Assembly: GCA_902776305.1 (NCBI GenBank)
Contig: CACYPS010000007.1
Span: 24,288-88,287 of the forward strand
DNA: 64,000 nucleotides
Direction: 5' to 3'
Origin: an uncultured Lachnospiraceae bacterium
GTDB lineage: Bacteria > Bacillota > Clostridia > Lachnospirales > Lachnospiraceae
Shown: one piece after another, positions 51,497 through 59,219 of the stretch
Position numbering within the stretch: position 1 is the first letter of the stretch
Layout of the letters: each line of letters opens with the position of its first letter
Notes under the pieces: model-generated
Databases searched by the model: none
What the model saw: only the letters and a program-made list of their open reading frames with translations
Told to the model about the DNA's origin: nothing
Translations under genes and position numbers: made by a program

Positions 51497-52762
51497 ATGG
51501 TATTTAAGAAAAACAGCCTTGTGTTGACTATGGTATTTTTAATTGGTTGTTTTTTGTGTGCTTGCGGGAATAAGGATAGTGTTACGGGCGAATCCCTTTC
51601 GGAAAGTACGGAAGAAGTATCTGTCATAGAGAAAGCAAAAACCGGTGAGAAAGAGGCTGCCAAGCAGTGGGAAAAGGGCTATGACCTTCCTGTAGATGAA
51701 CTGGAAATGGACGAAGCTGAGGATGACTGCAACGCGATGATGGATTATATTTATGAAATCTACAACGAAGCAGATAAAGGAACTTCATCCAATGTAGTTT
51801 TAAGTGATGAGGTGATTTTTAAATTACAAAAAAAGTTGATAGAGACAGGATATCCGGTTGCTACATTGGTGACATACTCAAATATGGGGAATTATGAAAG
51901 CGTGGATTCTTTCCTTGAAAATTGCTCAGCCGGGAAAAGCGGTTCTGTGGTGATGTACGTTATCCATGCTGATGGCGGTATAGGCAGAGAGAAGTTTTAT
52001 TTTGATGGCACAGATATGTATGTCATAAGTTCAAGATGTGTATGGAATAAGAATGGTAAACCGAATATTACCTATACATCGCACACAAGAATAAAGACAT
52101 GGAAATACACGGATAAAGGGTGGTTCTGCTATGAGTTATGCGTGCCGGAACCACCGGAGGTCACTGAGATTATGGATGGAAGCTGTCTGATCAGAGTGAA
52201 ACCAATGACAGAAGAACAACGAGAAATGTCTGAAAGATGTGTTCAGGGTCTTGGATATCAGGGGCAGAATCTTTTGTGTTCCAACTGGAATGCGGAAAAT
52301 ATGAGTGAGTTGGATTACAACGGAATGTTTGAATATCTGTATGAGATGAAATACGGAGAAAAGTTCCATTCTGAAGATTATCCGAATGGCATTCCGCAAG
52401 TAGAGTTCGAAAGCCTTATCATGGAGTATCTTCCTGTAACAAAAGAGCAGATACGAGAGTATGCAGCATATGATGAAGAAAACCAGACATATCGTTGGGC
52501 ACCTCTCGGATGTTTTAATTATGCACCTACTTACTTTGGAACTTCTCTGCCGGAGGTTGTCAACATCAAAGAAAATGAAGACGGGACAATCACATTAACA
52601 GTTGAGGCGGTCTGTGACATGGTCGTCTGTGATGATGCGGTCATAACCCATGAACTTACGGTGCGGTTTGCAGAAGATGGCAGTTTCAAGTATTTAGGGA
52701 ATGAAATATTAAACGACGGAATTATGCATATACCTGACTACCAATACCGTATTAAAGAATGA
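51497..52762 (+). CDS. Lipoprotein of unknown function (DUF6070-like)
   Basis: 421 residues. Signal peptide with lipobox FLCACGNK, then a soluble domain with a few cysteines (CVWNKNGKPNITYTSHTRIKTWKYTDKGWFCYEL; PLGCFNYAPTYFG). It resembles Lachnospiraceae lipoproteins that I recall as DUF6070, but this name is from memory. No enzymatic motif. Faces the outside of the cell membrane. It may be transcribed from the TetR-type promoter upstream. Confidence 0.75.
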   Translation: MVFKKNSLVLTMVFLIGCFLCACGNKDSVTGESLSESTEEVSVIEKAKTGEKEAAKQWEKGYDLPVDELEMDEAEDDCNAMMDYIYEIYNEADKGTSSNVVLSDEVIFKLQKKLIETGYPVATLVTYSNMGNYESVDSFLENCSAGKSGSVVMYVIHADGGIGREKFYFDGTDMYVISSRCVWNKNGKPNITYTSHTRIKTWKYTDKGWFCYELCVPEPPEVTEIMDGSCLIRVKPMTEEQREMSERCVQGLGYQGQNLLCSNWNAENMSELDYNGMFEYLYEMKYGEKFHSEDYPNGIPQVEFESLIMEYLPVTKEQIREYAAYDEENQTYRWAPLGCFNYAPTYFGTSLPEVVNIKENEDGTITLTVEAVCDMVVCDDAVITHELTVRFAEDGSFKYLGNEILNDGIMHIPDYQYRIKE

Positions 52763-52857
52763 TTCGATGAGTACAGGATTGTAAGATTGCGTAAGCACAG
52801 AACAATACATAATCGACTTTTGGAGTTTTAAACATTTAATGTTTCCGGATAGCAAGA

Positions 52858-52921
52858 TGTAAAGGAACCTTGACATAGGTGAGAGCATGTGATATTTTAA
52901 AAATGTAAAGGAAACTTGTCA
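52858..52921 (+). promoter_or_regulatory. Paired operators and promoter of the XRE regulator gene
   Basis: TGTAAAGGAACCTTGACA (52858-52875) and TGTAAAGGAAACTTGTCA (52904-52921) are near-palindromic 18-mers 46 bases apart. The first supplies a -35 (TTGACA, 52870-52875) with TATTTT 17 bases on (52893-52898). Repressor bound to both would cover the promoter, so autoregulation is likely. Confidence 0.7.
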
Positions 52922-52943
52922 TAAATGGGCCGGGGGTGATGAT

Positions 52944-53168
52944 TTGGAAAACCGTGTAGAAAAGCTGCGCAAAGAGCGCGGCTTGAATCAGGAGGAATTT
53001 GCCAAGGCAATTCGTGTTTCCAGACAGACGGTCAGCTCTATTGAAAACGGCAAGTATAACCCATCGCTTGAACTGGCATTCACGATAGCCGATTTCTTCG
53101 GTAAAGCGATCGAAGAGATTTTTATTTATAAAGGAGGTGCCGGAGATGAAAAAGAGTTATCTGGCTAA
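52944..53168 (+). CDS. XRE-family transcriptional regulator
   Basis: 74 residues. One HTH: RVEKLRKERGLNQEEFAKAIRVSRQTVSSIENGKYNPSLELAFTIADFFG, the YozG/YvaO-like short regulator type. TTG start at 52944 with a GGGGGTGAT stretch upstream; no ATG is available. It overlaps the membrane protein gene by 23 bases. Likely represses its own operon through the two 18-bp sites upstream. Confidence 0.9.
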   Translation: MENRVEKLRKERGLNQEEFAKAIRVSRQTVSSIENGKYNPSLELAFTIADFFGKAIEEIFIYKGGAGDEKELSG

Positions 53169-53592
53169 GGGTATCGTATCTGTGCTCGCGGGTATTGCTT
53201 TCATATTAGCTGCTTATTTCACAGAAAGTGTATTTGACGGGTTCCTGTGGGGCTTTGCCGGAGCGACTATAGCACCCGGAATCGGAATGCTTATTATGTA
53301 CTTTTACTGGTCATTGCCGGAGCATGCAGATCGTTATCGTGAAATACAGGAGCAGGAGGATATCAACACTCACGACGAACTGAATGAAAAGCTGCGCGAC
53401 CGATCCGGAAGAATAGTATATATTATCGAACAGTGGATATTCTGTGTTTCACTGATAGCATTTTCCGTTATTGGAAAAGCTGGAGTGATCACAGACCATA
53501 AGATCATCGTGATATATTTATTCGCGTTACTTCTCTTCCATATTATTATAGGTAATGCTGTGTATCTTTTGCTCCGAAAAAGATACTGCTGA
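53146..53592 (+). CDS. Four-helix membrane protein paired with the XRE regulator
   Basis: 148 residues. Hydrophobic segments at about 6-25, 30-52, 92-112 and 121-140, with a charged cytoplasmic loop (PEHADRYREIQEQEDINTHDELNEKLRDRSG). Small membrane proteins next to XRE regulators are common in Firmicutes and often affect stress or antimicrobial-peptide response; the role here is unknown. AAAGGAGG lies 8 bases before ATG 53146, inside the regulator gene. Confidence 0.8.
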   Translation: MKKSYLAKGIVSVLAGIAFILAAYFTESVFDGFLWGFAGATIAPGIGMLIMYFYWSLPEHADRYREIQEQEDINTHDELNEKLRDRSGRIVYIIEQWIFCVSLIAFSVIGKAGVITDHKIIVIYLFALLLFHIIIGNAVYLLLRKRYC

Positions 53593-54398
53593 TGGGAAGT
53601 GAGCTCGCGAAGATTGAGACAACGCAGAAGATGAGGTACAGATGCTTGAAAAAGATAAATGAATCGGTCTATAAAGAATATATAGATGCAGCGAAGGAAT
53701 GTACAGCTAACCGTGTTTATCCGCTGTCGATCACTAACGGCATTCAGACAGGAGATATATATACGGATGGCATGGGGGGTGTGCTTTTCTGGCACTATTG
53801 CGGCTTTGCGTACATTTCAGGGGCTTTGAATCCGGAATTTCTGGAAGAAATCTATCATGAGTTTCTTGTGTCTGATACGGATCGAAGATTTTTACTGATT
53901 ACGGACTCGCTTTTCATCACCGACTATTATAAGAATAGAGATCTATTACAGCTGGATAGAAGGGTTGAGTATGATCACATCCGGTTACCTGAGAAGCCGC
54001 CGGTTCTCGATGATCGGTTCATAACAGAACGAATAACGATAGATAATATTGGGAGTATACAGGGAAGAATTGTTCCGTCATTTTCCTGGCAAAGCTCCGA
54101 TGCATTTCTTAAGCGCGGGTTCGGCTTTTTAGTTAAGAAGGACAGTGAGTTTTCAGCCGTAGCATTTTCAAGTGCGGTCAGCCCTGAAGAAGTGGATATC
54201 GGCGTTGAGACCGCTGAAGCATACAGACGTAATGGACTGGCAGCATTTCTTGCAGGCAGGATGTGCGAAGAGATTATCGCGCAGGGTAAGAAACCGGTGT
54301 GGGCACATGCAGAGACAAATGAAGGCTCTCGGAAAACGGCACTCGGTGCCGGATTTAAGCCGAGCAAGGTAAACACGGTTATTCATAAAAGAAGATGA
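53592..54398 (+). CDS. GNAT-family acetyltransferase (PF12746 type)
   Basis: 268 residues. N-terminal half (LSITNGIQTGDIYTDGMGGVLFWHYCGFAYISG) matches GNAT_acetyltran proteins; the C-terminal half has the acetyl-CoA loop in VETAEAYRRNGLAAFLAGRM and the W-A-H-A-E-T-N-E-G-S-R-K-T-A-L-G-A-G-F end pattern. Substrate unknown. ATG 53592 shares one base with the stop of the membrane protein, so it belongs to the same operon. Confidence 0.85.
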   Translation: MGSELAKIETTQKMRYRCLKKINESVYKEYIDAAKECTANRVYPLSITNGIQTGDIYTDGMGGVLFWHYCGFAYISGALNPEFLEEIYHEFLVSDTDRRFLLITDSLFITDYYKNRDLLQLDRRVEYDHIRLPEKPPVLDDRFITERITIDNIGSIQGRIVPSFSWQSSDAFLKRGFGFLVKKDSEFSAVAFSSAVSPEEVDIGVETAEAYRRNGLAAFLAGRMCEEIIAQGKKPVWAHAETNEGSRKTALGAGFKPSKVNTVIHKRR

Positions 54399-54442
54399 AA
54401 GGTTTGTTCAAGGTATAACCTTGCGGCGTATCATAGACTCAC

Positions 54443-54468
54443 ATCACGAGCATTGCGCGATGAAGAAT
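54443..54468 (+). repeat. Dispersed 26-bp repeat, copy A
   Basis: ATCACGAGCATTGCGCGATG and six more bases. The reverse complement at 59091-59116 matches in 24 of 26 positions; 7924-7945 is a looser relative. Confidence 0.7.
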
Positions 54469-54614
54469 AAAGGGTTTCAGGCAAAGGAAGCCGCAATACT
54501 TGTATTTGTCGGAACGCAATGATAATGTATAGCTAAAGTCTGCAACCTGAACCGGCAGAACTGAAAAAGGAATGAAATTCAAAGGATCATTTGACTTTAA
54601 GGAGGACAATGCTT

Positions 54615-55235
54615 ATGAGAAAGAGAGTGTTTATTTTAATGACAGCTTTAGTCATGGCGTTCGGAATCAGTGCATGCGGCACGACAGAAGAAGCGGCTGT
54701 GGAGGAAGAGAATGTAACAATAGAGGATTCTGAATCCGAGCCGGAGGTCGATGGAAGGGCTTATGGGTATGCGGGATCTGATCCTGTTGAGGCTGCGGTT
54801 TACAAATATTTGGCCGAAGAAGTGAGCAAAGACTATGACGATGCGGAAGTCCACATCCCTACGGTGAATATTGTTCACATAGACTTTACTCCCAAGGATG
54901 AAATTCTGGTTTACGGAGATTTCTGGATCGAGAACTATAATGTTGAAGGTGATACGCTGAAGTGCGTCTCCGGCGGACACTATCCGGGAATGATGCAGGT
55001 AAGTAAAGACTATGTTGTGACCGATTTTAAACAGGCCGCAGACGGTGAGGACTTTGATTCAAGTGCGAAGGAAATATTCGGTGACCATTACGATGACTTC
55101 ATGAAGATATACAGCGACAGCGACCTTCGCAATGAGCTGAGAAAGGTCACTGTAACAGACTATGTTAATCTGAACGGTCTTTCGGTAACTAAATTTCAGG
55201 ATGAGGGATGGGATCCCGTAGAAATCTATCATTAA
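54615..55235 (+). CDS. Small lipoprotein of unknown function
   Basis: 206 residues. Signal peptide MRKRVFILMTALVMAFGISACG with lipobox, an acidic linker, then a domain (VEAAVYKYLAEEVSKDYDDAEVHIPTVNIVHIDFTPKDEILVYGDFWIENYNVEGDTLKCVSGGHYPG) of the kind found in small extracytoplasmic NTF2-like or DUF proteins. No catalytic motif. ATG 54615 is chosen because AAGGAGG sits 9 bases before it; ATG 54609 is only 3 bases from that site. Confidence 0.8.
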   Translation: MRKRVFILMTALVMAFGISACGTTEEAAVEEENVTIEDSESEPEVDGRAYGYAGSDPVEAAVYKYLAEEVSKDYDDAEVHIPTVNIVHIDFTPKDEILVYGDFWIENYNVEGDTLKCVSGGHYPGMMQVSKDYVVTDFKQAADGEDFDSSAKEIFGDHYDDFMKIYSDSDLRNELRKVTVTDYVNLNGLSVTKFQDEGWDPVEIYH

Positions 55236-55252
55236 GGCTCAGGTGTTTTATT

Positions 55253-55840
55253 ATGGATGAACGATTGAAAAAGCAACTGGAATTTTCTCTGGAAATCGAT
55301 AAAGAGAAGAACATTTTCAGACAGACACATCTTTCAGGGCATGGTCGCAATGAAAATGATGCCGAACACGCCTGGCACATGGCAATCATGGCGTATCTGC
55401 TTCGGGAGTATGCAAATGAAAAAGTGGATATTGCCAAAGTTATGCTTATGTGTCTGATCCACGATATTGTGGAAATTGATGCCGGCGACACTTACGCTTA
55501 TGATACGGAGGCTCTGAAGACGCAGAAGACGAGAGAAGACGCAGCTAAAGAGCGCATTTTCTCTCTGCTCCCCGAAGATCAGAAAGCAGAGTTGATTTCC
55601 CTTTTTGATGAATTCGAGGAGAATCGGTCTCCGGAATCAAAGTACGCGCATGCCATGGATAACCTTCAGCCACTGATATTGAATAACAGCAATGGCGGTG
55701 GCGATTGGAGGGAACACGGGGTGACGGCCCGCACAGTATACGGTCGGCAGGAAAAGACCCGGCTTGGCTCGGAAAAGCTTTATGAGGTCACAGACCAAAT
55801 CATACAGGATAATATAAAGAAGGGAAATCTTCCGGAGTAG
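55253..55840 (+). CDS. HD-domain hydrolase, YfbR/5'-deoxynucleotidase-like
   Basis: 195 residues. HD_3-type metal phosphohydrolase: LSGHGRNENDAEHAWHMAIMAYLL (first H), MCLIHDIVEIDAGDTYAYD (HD pair), and a later aspartate in HAMDNLQPLIL. Family members dephosphorylate deoxynucleoside monophosphates; substrate not tested. ATG 55253 gives the usual N-terminus; the ribosome binding site is weak. 17 bases after the lipoprotein gene. Confidence 0.88.
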   Translation: MDERLKKQLEFSLEIDKEKNIFRQTHLSGHGRNENDAEHAWHMAIMAYLLREYANEKVDIAKVMLMCLIHDIVEIDAGDTYAYDTEALKTQKTREDAAKERIFSLLPEDQKAELISLFDEFEENRSPESKYAHAMDNLQPLILNNSNGGGDWREHGVTARTVYGRQEKTRLGSEKLYEVTDQIIQDNIKKGNLPE

Positions 55841-55975
55841 AGTCTGTGAATAGCAGGAGAGGGAAACACATTGGTACTCCTACGCCGAATAGTGGCGGAA
55901 AATTATTGAGGAGACCGGGACAGGAAGGCGTTGCAGTCTGGACGGCATAGAAAAGACAGGCAGGAGACAGCGAAT

Positions 55976-56668
55976 ATGGCAAAATACGAAGCACAGCATA
56001 CGGTAGATGTGAACGGCGTTACTCTCCATTACGCTAAGGTCGGGGAGGGACGTCCGATTGTTCTGATTCACGGAAATGCCGAAGATCATAATCTCTTTGA
56101 GACGGAAATCGGGCAGCTCACAGAAGCGGGATATCAGGTCTATGCACCGGACTCCAGAGGACACGGCGCAAATGAGCCGCTCAGCGAGTATCATTTTCAT
56201 GACATGGCAGAAGACATGTACCGGTTCATCCGTGCGATGGGGCTGGAGAAGCCGGCTCTTTATGGACACAGCGACGGCGGTATTATCGCTCTTATGTTGG
56301 AAATCATGCATCCCGGGACGCTCGGAATTATGGCAATCAGCGGGACTAATCTCACTCCGGAAGGAATTGTCCCTTCCTTTTTGGAGGAGTATACCGAGAT
56401 TTACCGGAAGAATCCGGATCCTCTCATCAAGCTGATGTTGACCGAACCGCATATTAATCCGGAAGACCTGCGTAACATCAGGATTCCGGTGCTTGTAACG
56501 GTGGGCGAAGACGATCTTATTCTTAAAGAGGAGACAGATTGCATTGTCTCGAACCTTCCCTATGCTGAGCTTATCGTTGTTCCGGGAGCGGATCACGGCA
56601 GTTATATTGTCCGCAGTGAAATCATGGGGAATATGCTGATCCGATTTTTGAGAGAACATGATTCATGA
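55976..56668 (+). CDS. Alpha/beta hydrolase
   Basis: 230 residues. Oxyanion motif LIHGNAEDHNLF, nucleophile elbow YGHSDGGIIAL (Ser), acid region GEDDLI, and histidine in GADHGSY: a complete triad. Cytoplasmic esterase or lactonase type; substrate unknown. AGGAGA precedes ATG 55976. Its TGA stop lies inside the GAACGCC palindrome. Confidence 0.88.
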   Translation: MAKYEAQHTVDVNGVTLHYAKVGEGRPIVLIHGNAEDHNLFETEIGQLTEAGYQVYAPDSRGHGANEPLSEYHFHDMAEDMYRFIRAMGLEKPALYGHSDGGIIALMLEIMHPGTLGIMAISGTNLTPEGIVPSFLEEYTEIYRKNPDPLIKLMLTEPHINPEDLRNIRIPVLVTVGEDDLILKEETDCIVSNLPYAELIVVPGADHGSYIVRSEIMGNMLIRFLREHDS

Positions 56669-56682
56669 ACGCCTCGGCGTTC
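56667..56682. repeat. GAACGCC palindrome, copy 3
   Basis: GAACGCC-TC-GGCGTTC, with the reverse loop to copies 1, 2 and 4. It includes the last two bases of the stop of the alpha/beta hydrolase gene. Confidence 0.85.
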
Positions 56683-56859
56683 TTGCTGTGACGTGCAAGA
56701 GCATTCCAGTGCACACGTCTGTAATCCGCCGGAGGTATTCCAGGAAAGAGAAAAGTGTTTCTTATTCCGATGGAAGCCGTTCTGGCAGGGACAGTATTCC
56801 TGTGATAAAATATCTGTATGGAACTATTCAACGTGATAAGATGACAAGGAGATTATGAC

Positions 56860-57294
56860 ATGAATACAACAATCAAAGGCGAAAATTGTGGCTATTGCCA
56901 GGGTGGGGAACTGCTCGCAAAGTTCGGCATCAAGATTTGTGAACTGGATGTCAGCCAGCTGATCCTCTTTAAGGAGCAGAGCAAGCGCGGACGCTGCATC
57001 GTGGCTTACCAGGATCATGTGAGCGAGATCGTCGATATCAGTGACGAGCAGAGAAACAGGTTCTTTGCCGATGTGAACAAAGCGGCAAAGGCAATCCACA
57101 AGGTATTCCATCCGGATAAGCTCAATTACGGAGCTTACGGCGACACCGGCTGCCACCTTCATATGCATCTTGTTCCCAAGTATAAGGATGGGGATGAATG
57201 GGGAGGAGTCTTCCAGATGAATCCGGATAAAGTATATCTGACAGATGCAGAATACGAAGAGATGATACAGCAGATCAAGGATGCGCTGGAATAA
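56860..57294 (+). CDS. HIT-family nucleotide hydrolase/transferase
   Basis: 144 residues. Histidine-triad signature CHLHMHLVPKY and CGYCQGG near the N-terminus; ISDEQRNRFFADVNKAAKAI. HIT proteins split nucleoside-phosphate bonds such as AMP-lysine or dinucleoside polyphosphates. AAGGAG precedes the ATG. A 94-base hairpin with a T-run ends the unit. Confidence 0.92.
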   Translation: MNTTIKGENCGYCQGGELLAKFGIKICELDVSQLILFKEQSKRGRCIVAYQDHVSEIVDISDEQRNRFFADVNKAAKAIHKVFHPDKLNYGAYGDTGCHLHMHLVPKYKDGDEWGGVFQMNPDKVYLTDAEYEEMIQQIKDALE

Positions 57295-57314
57295 TCAGCA
57301 GTGAGAATTGGATT

Positions 57315-57419
57315 AGCGGGGCTGCCGCATAAGTCGGAGCACGGACCAAATAGGAGTGGCATATAGCACACTGTAAGGTCGGCTCCTGCCTATGCGACAG
57401 CCTCGCTTTATGATTTTTT
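57315..57419 (+). terminator. Long hairpin terminator after the HIT gene
   Basis: AGCGGGGCTG and CGCATAAG on the left pair with CTATGCG and ACAGCCTCGCT on the right (57315-57408), with a further GGAGC/GGCTCC pair inside, followed by TTATGATTTTTT. The loop side branches may form more structure. Confidence 0.75.
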
Positions 57420-57468
57420 GATGCAGATGTGCGCTGTCGAAGGCACTTACGCGCCGCGCCTGTCTTGG

Positions 57469-57490
57469 CAAGAACGCCGAGGCGTTCTTG
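57469..57490. repeat. GAACGCC palindrome, copy 4
   Basis: CAAGAACGCC-GA-GGCGTTCTTG, perfect 10-bp arms, between the HIT terminator and the convergent HAD gene. Confidence 0.9.
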
Positions 57491-57522
57491 AATATTACGC
57501 GAAAGACCAATAAGAAAATGAC

Positions 57523-58086
57523 TCAGCTCTCAGAAGGTCGACTTGTCGTCTCAGAATTGAGAACCTCCTGCATGTGGGCGAAGATTTTTTCTTTCCTGCT
57601 GATTTCCGCGGCACGCGCGAGTATCTTTTCAGCCCAGTCATCATCCTGTGCGTCCAGCTGGTAGACATTGAAACCGTAAGCCTTCCCGTAATTGACTACG
57701 ACAATTTCGTCATCGACATGCAGAGAAATACCGTAGTGGGACGGAATTTTCTGAGGCAGGGATTCTGTTCTATCGCGCTGGACCTCCGCGAGGTGGCGCT
57801 GGGCATTGATGATCCCGTCTAACTTCACGCCGTAATGTTTAAAAAGACCTTTTATGTATCCTTGGGAACGATATGAGGATGTGTAGATCCATACCTCGTA
57901 TCCTCTTTTCTGCAACTCTGAAATCAATAACGGAGTGCCGAGACGCAGACGCTCCCTGAAAATCAGGTTAAAAGGGAACCTGAGCGGCGGCTCTGTTTTG
58001 TGATCGACCGGTGACACGAAAAGTACTTCATCCAAATCGAAGGACACACGCATTTTCCATTCCGGCGGCTTTTTTTTGGTGGCCAT
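57523..58086 (-). CDS. HAD-like hydrolase
   Basis: 187 residues. HAD motif I is MRVSFDLDEVLFVSP, with LLISELQKRGYEVWIYTSSYRSQGYIK as the motif II region and SLHVDDEIVV as motif IV. Phosphatase-type; substrate unknown. AAGGAGA lies just before the ATG. It is closely related to the HAD half of the upstream ParB-HAD gene, suggesting a duplication; they lie 73 bases apart on the same strand. Confidence 0.85.
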   Translation of the reverse strand: MATKKKPPEWKMRVSFDLDEVLFVSPVDHKTEPPLRFPFNLIFRERLRLGTPLLISELQKRGYEVWIYTSSYRSQGYIKGLFKHYGVKLDGIINAQRHLAEVQRDRTESLPQKIPSHYGISLHVDDEIVVVNYGKAYGFNVYQLDAQDDDWAEKILARAAEISRKEKIFAHMQEVLNSETTSRPSES

Positions 58087-58159
58087 AAAATCTCCTTTGT
58101 TTCAAAATCTTAAGAAGCTGTCTATGAACGGATTTCTCGGTTATAAGTCGAAAACCCGG

Positions 58160-59038
58160 TTAATCATTTGTCGCTTTTCCGGATTTAATAATTTCTCTCA
58201 CATAGTCTACAGAAGCAGAGGCCCACTTTTCATCCTGCGGCAGTTCATAGCTGTCAAAGTCTTTTGTTTTGGAGTTGACCCACATCAGTCTCTCGTTATC
58301 GATATGAACCACGGTGTTATACTTTTTGCGGAAGGTATCCTTGATAGCCGGGGTGAACTGAGTGCGGTTCATACCGGTTATTACGCCGTCAATTTTAGCT
58401 TTGTGCATTTTGAACGTCATTCTGACAAATTGCGGCATGTAATAACTTCCTGTGTAGACCCATATATCAAATCCCATTTCCTGCAGGGCTGAGATCAAAA
58501 GAGCTGCATTCTTGCGGACCGGCATAGTGAAAATCTTGTTAGCCGGAAAATGGAGTCTCTCGACCTCGAAGGCGTCACCGTTTCCGACGAGAACTTCATC
58601 GAGATCGAAGGAAACACATCTGGTACTGTTCAGTTTCTTCATCGTGGTTAAGATGTCCGCCTCGTGCGTCGGATTTACGATATGGATCGGAATGTATTTC
58701 ATGTTCAGTCTCTTGACTGCGAGCCAGCGGTGATGACCGTTCAGGATCATATATCCGCCGGTGGATATCTTTTCCACGATGATTGGCTCGATTTTTGGTA
58801 CCCTGCTGTATTTGTCATAAGCCACGATGTTGTCGACGTAATTGCCGACAATCTCATAGTTGGGGCCTATTTCCGGATTGGTGAATTCGTCATCGGGGTT
58901 GGGGTACAGTTTTAAAACTGGGGCTTTCTCAATAAACATTCTTTCCAGAAAGGATGCCTTTACCGGTCGTGCCAGACTTGAATAATCCTTCATTGCATCC
59001 AGAATTTCTTTTTGAAAATCATGTGTGACAACTGCCAT
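58160..59038 (-). CDS. ParB-like domain fused to HAD-like domain
   Basis: 292 residues. The N-terminal half ends in IIVEKISTGGYMILNGHHRWLAVKRLNMKYIPIHIV, the ParB/sulfiredoxin-fold signature (xNGHHRxxAxK). The C-terminal half is a HAD-like domain: RCVSFDLDEVLVGNGD, ALLISALQEMGFDIWVYTGSYY, VVHIDNERLMWV. A ParB-type nucleotide-binding domain with a phosphatase-type domain is an unusual pairing. GGAGG precedes ATG 59038. Neither a ParA nor a partition site is seen, so plasmid partition is unlikely. Confidence 0.82.
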   Translation of the reverse strand: MAVVTHDFQKEILDAMKDYSSLARPVKASFLERMFIEKAPVLKLYPNPDDEFTNPEIGPNYEIVGNYVDNIVAYDKYSRVPKIEPIIVEKISTGGYMILNGHHRWLAVKRLNMKYIPIHIVNPTHEADILTTMKKLNSTRCVSFDLDEVLVGNGDAFEVERLHFPANKIFTMPVRKNAALLISALQEMGFDIWVYTGSYYMPQFVRMTFKMHKAKIDGVITGMNRTQFTPAIKDTFRKKYNTVVHIDNERLMWVNSKTKDFDSYELPQDEKWASASVDYVREIIKSGKATND

Positions 59039-59090
59039 TTAAATACCTCCGGTTTTTTTACGATGTATTTGCCTTCTCAGGAGGGCGCTC

Positions 59091-59163
59091 ATTCTTCATC
59101 GCGCAACACTCGTGATTTCAATCGTGAGATATGCGCGCAAGGTGACACTCGTCTTCATCGCGC
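59091..59163 (-). repeat. Dispersed 26-bp repeat, copy B, with a second partial copy
   Basis: 59091-59116 is the complement of 54443-54468 with two changes; a half copy (ACACTCGTCTTCATCGCGC) lies at 59145-59163. The 181-base gap upstream of the ParB-HAD gene has no ORF. Confidence 0.65.
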
Positions 59164-59219
59164 TTATTTTCTACGCAAGCCTGATGCAATGAGGGGTTCA
59201 TCTGAAAAAAGCGTCATTG

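Noticed and set aside
58160-59038. Chromosome or plasmid partition protein ParB
   Set aside because: Only the N-terminal ParB-like fold is present; the DNA-binding HTH is absent, the C-terminus is HAD-like, and there is no parA or parS.
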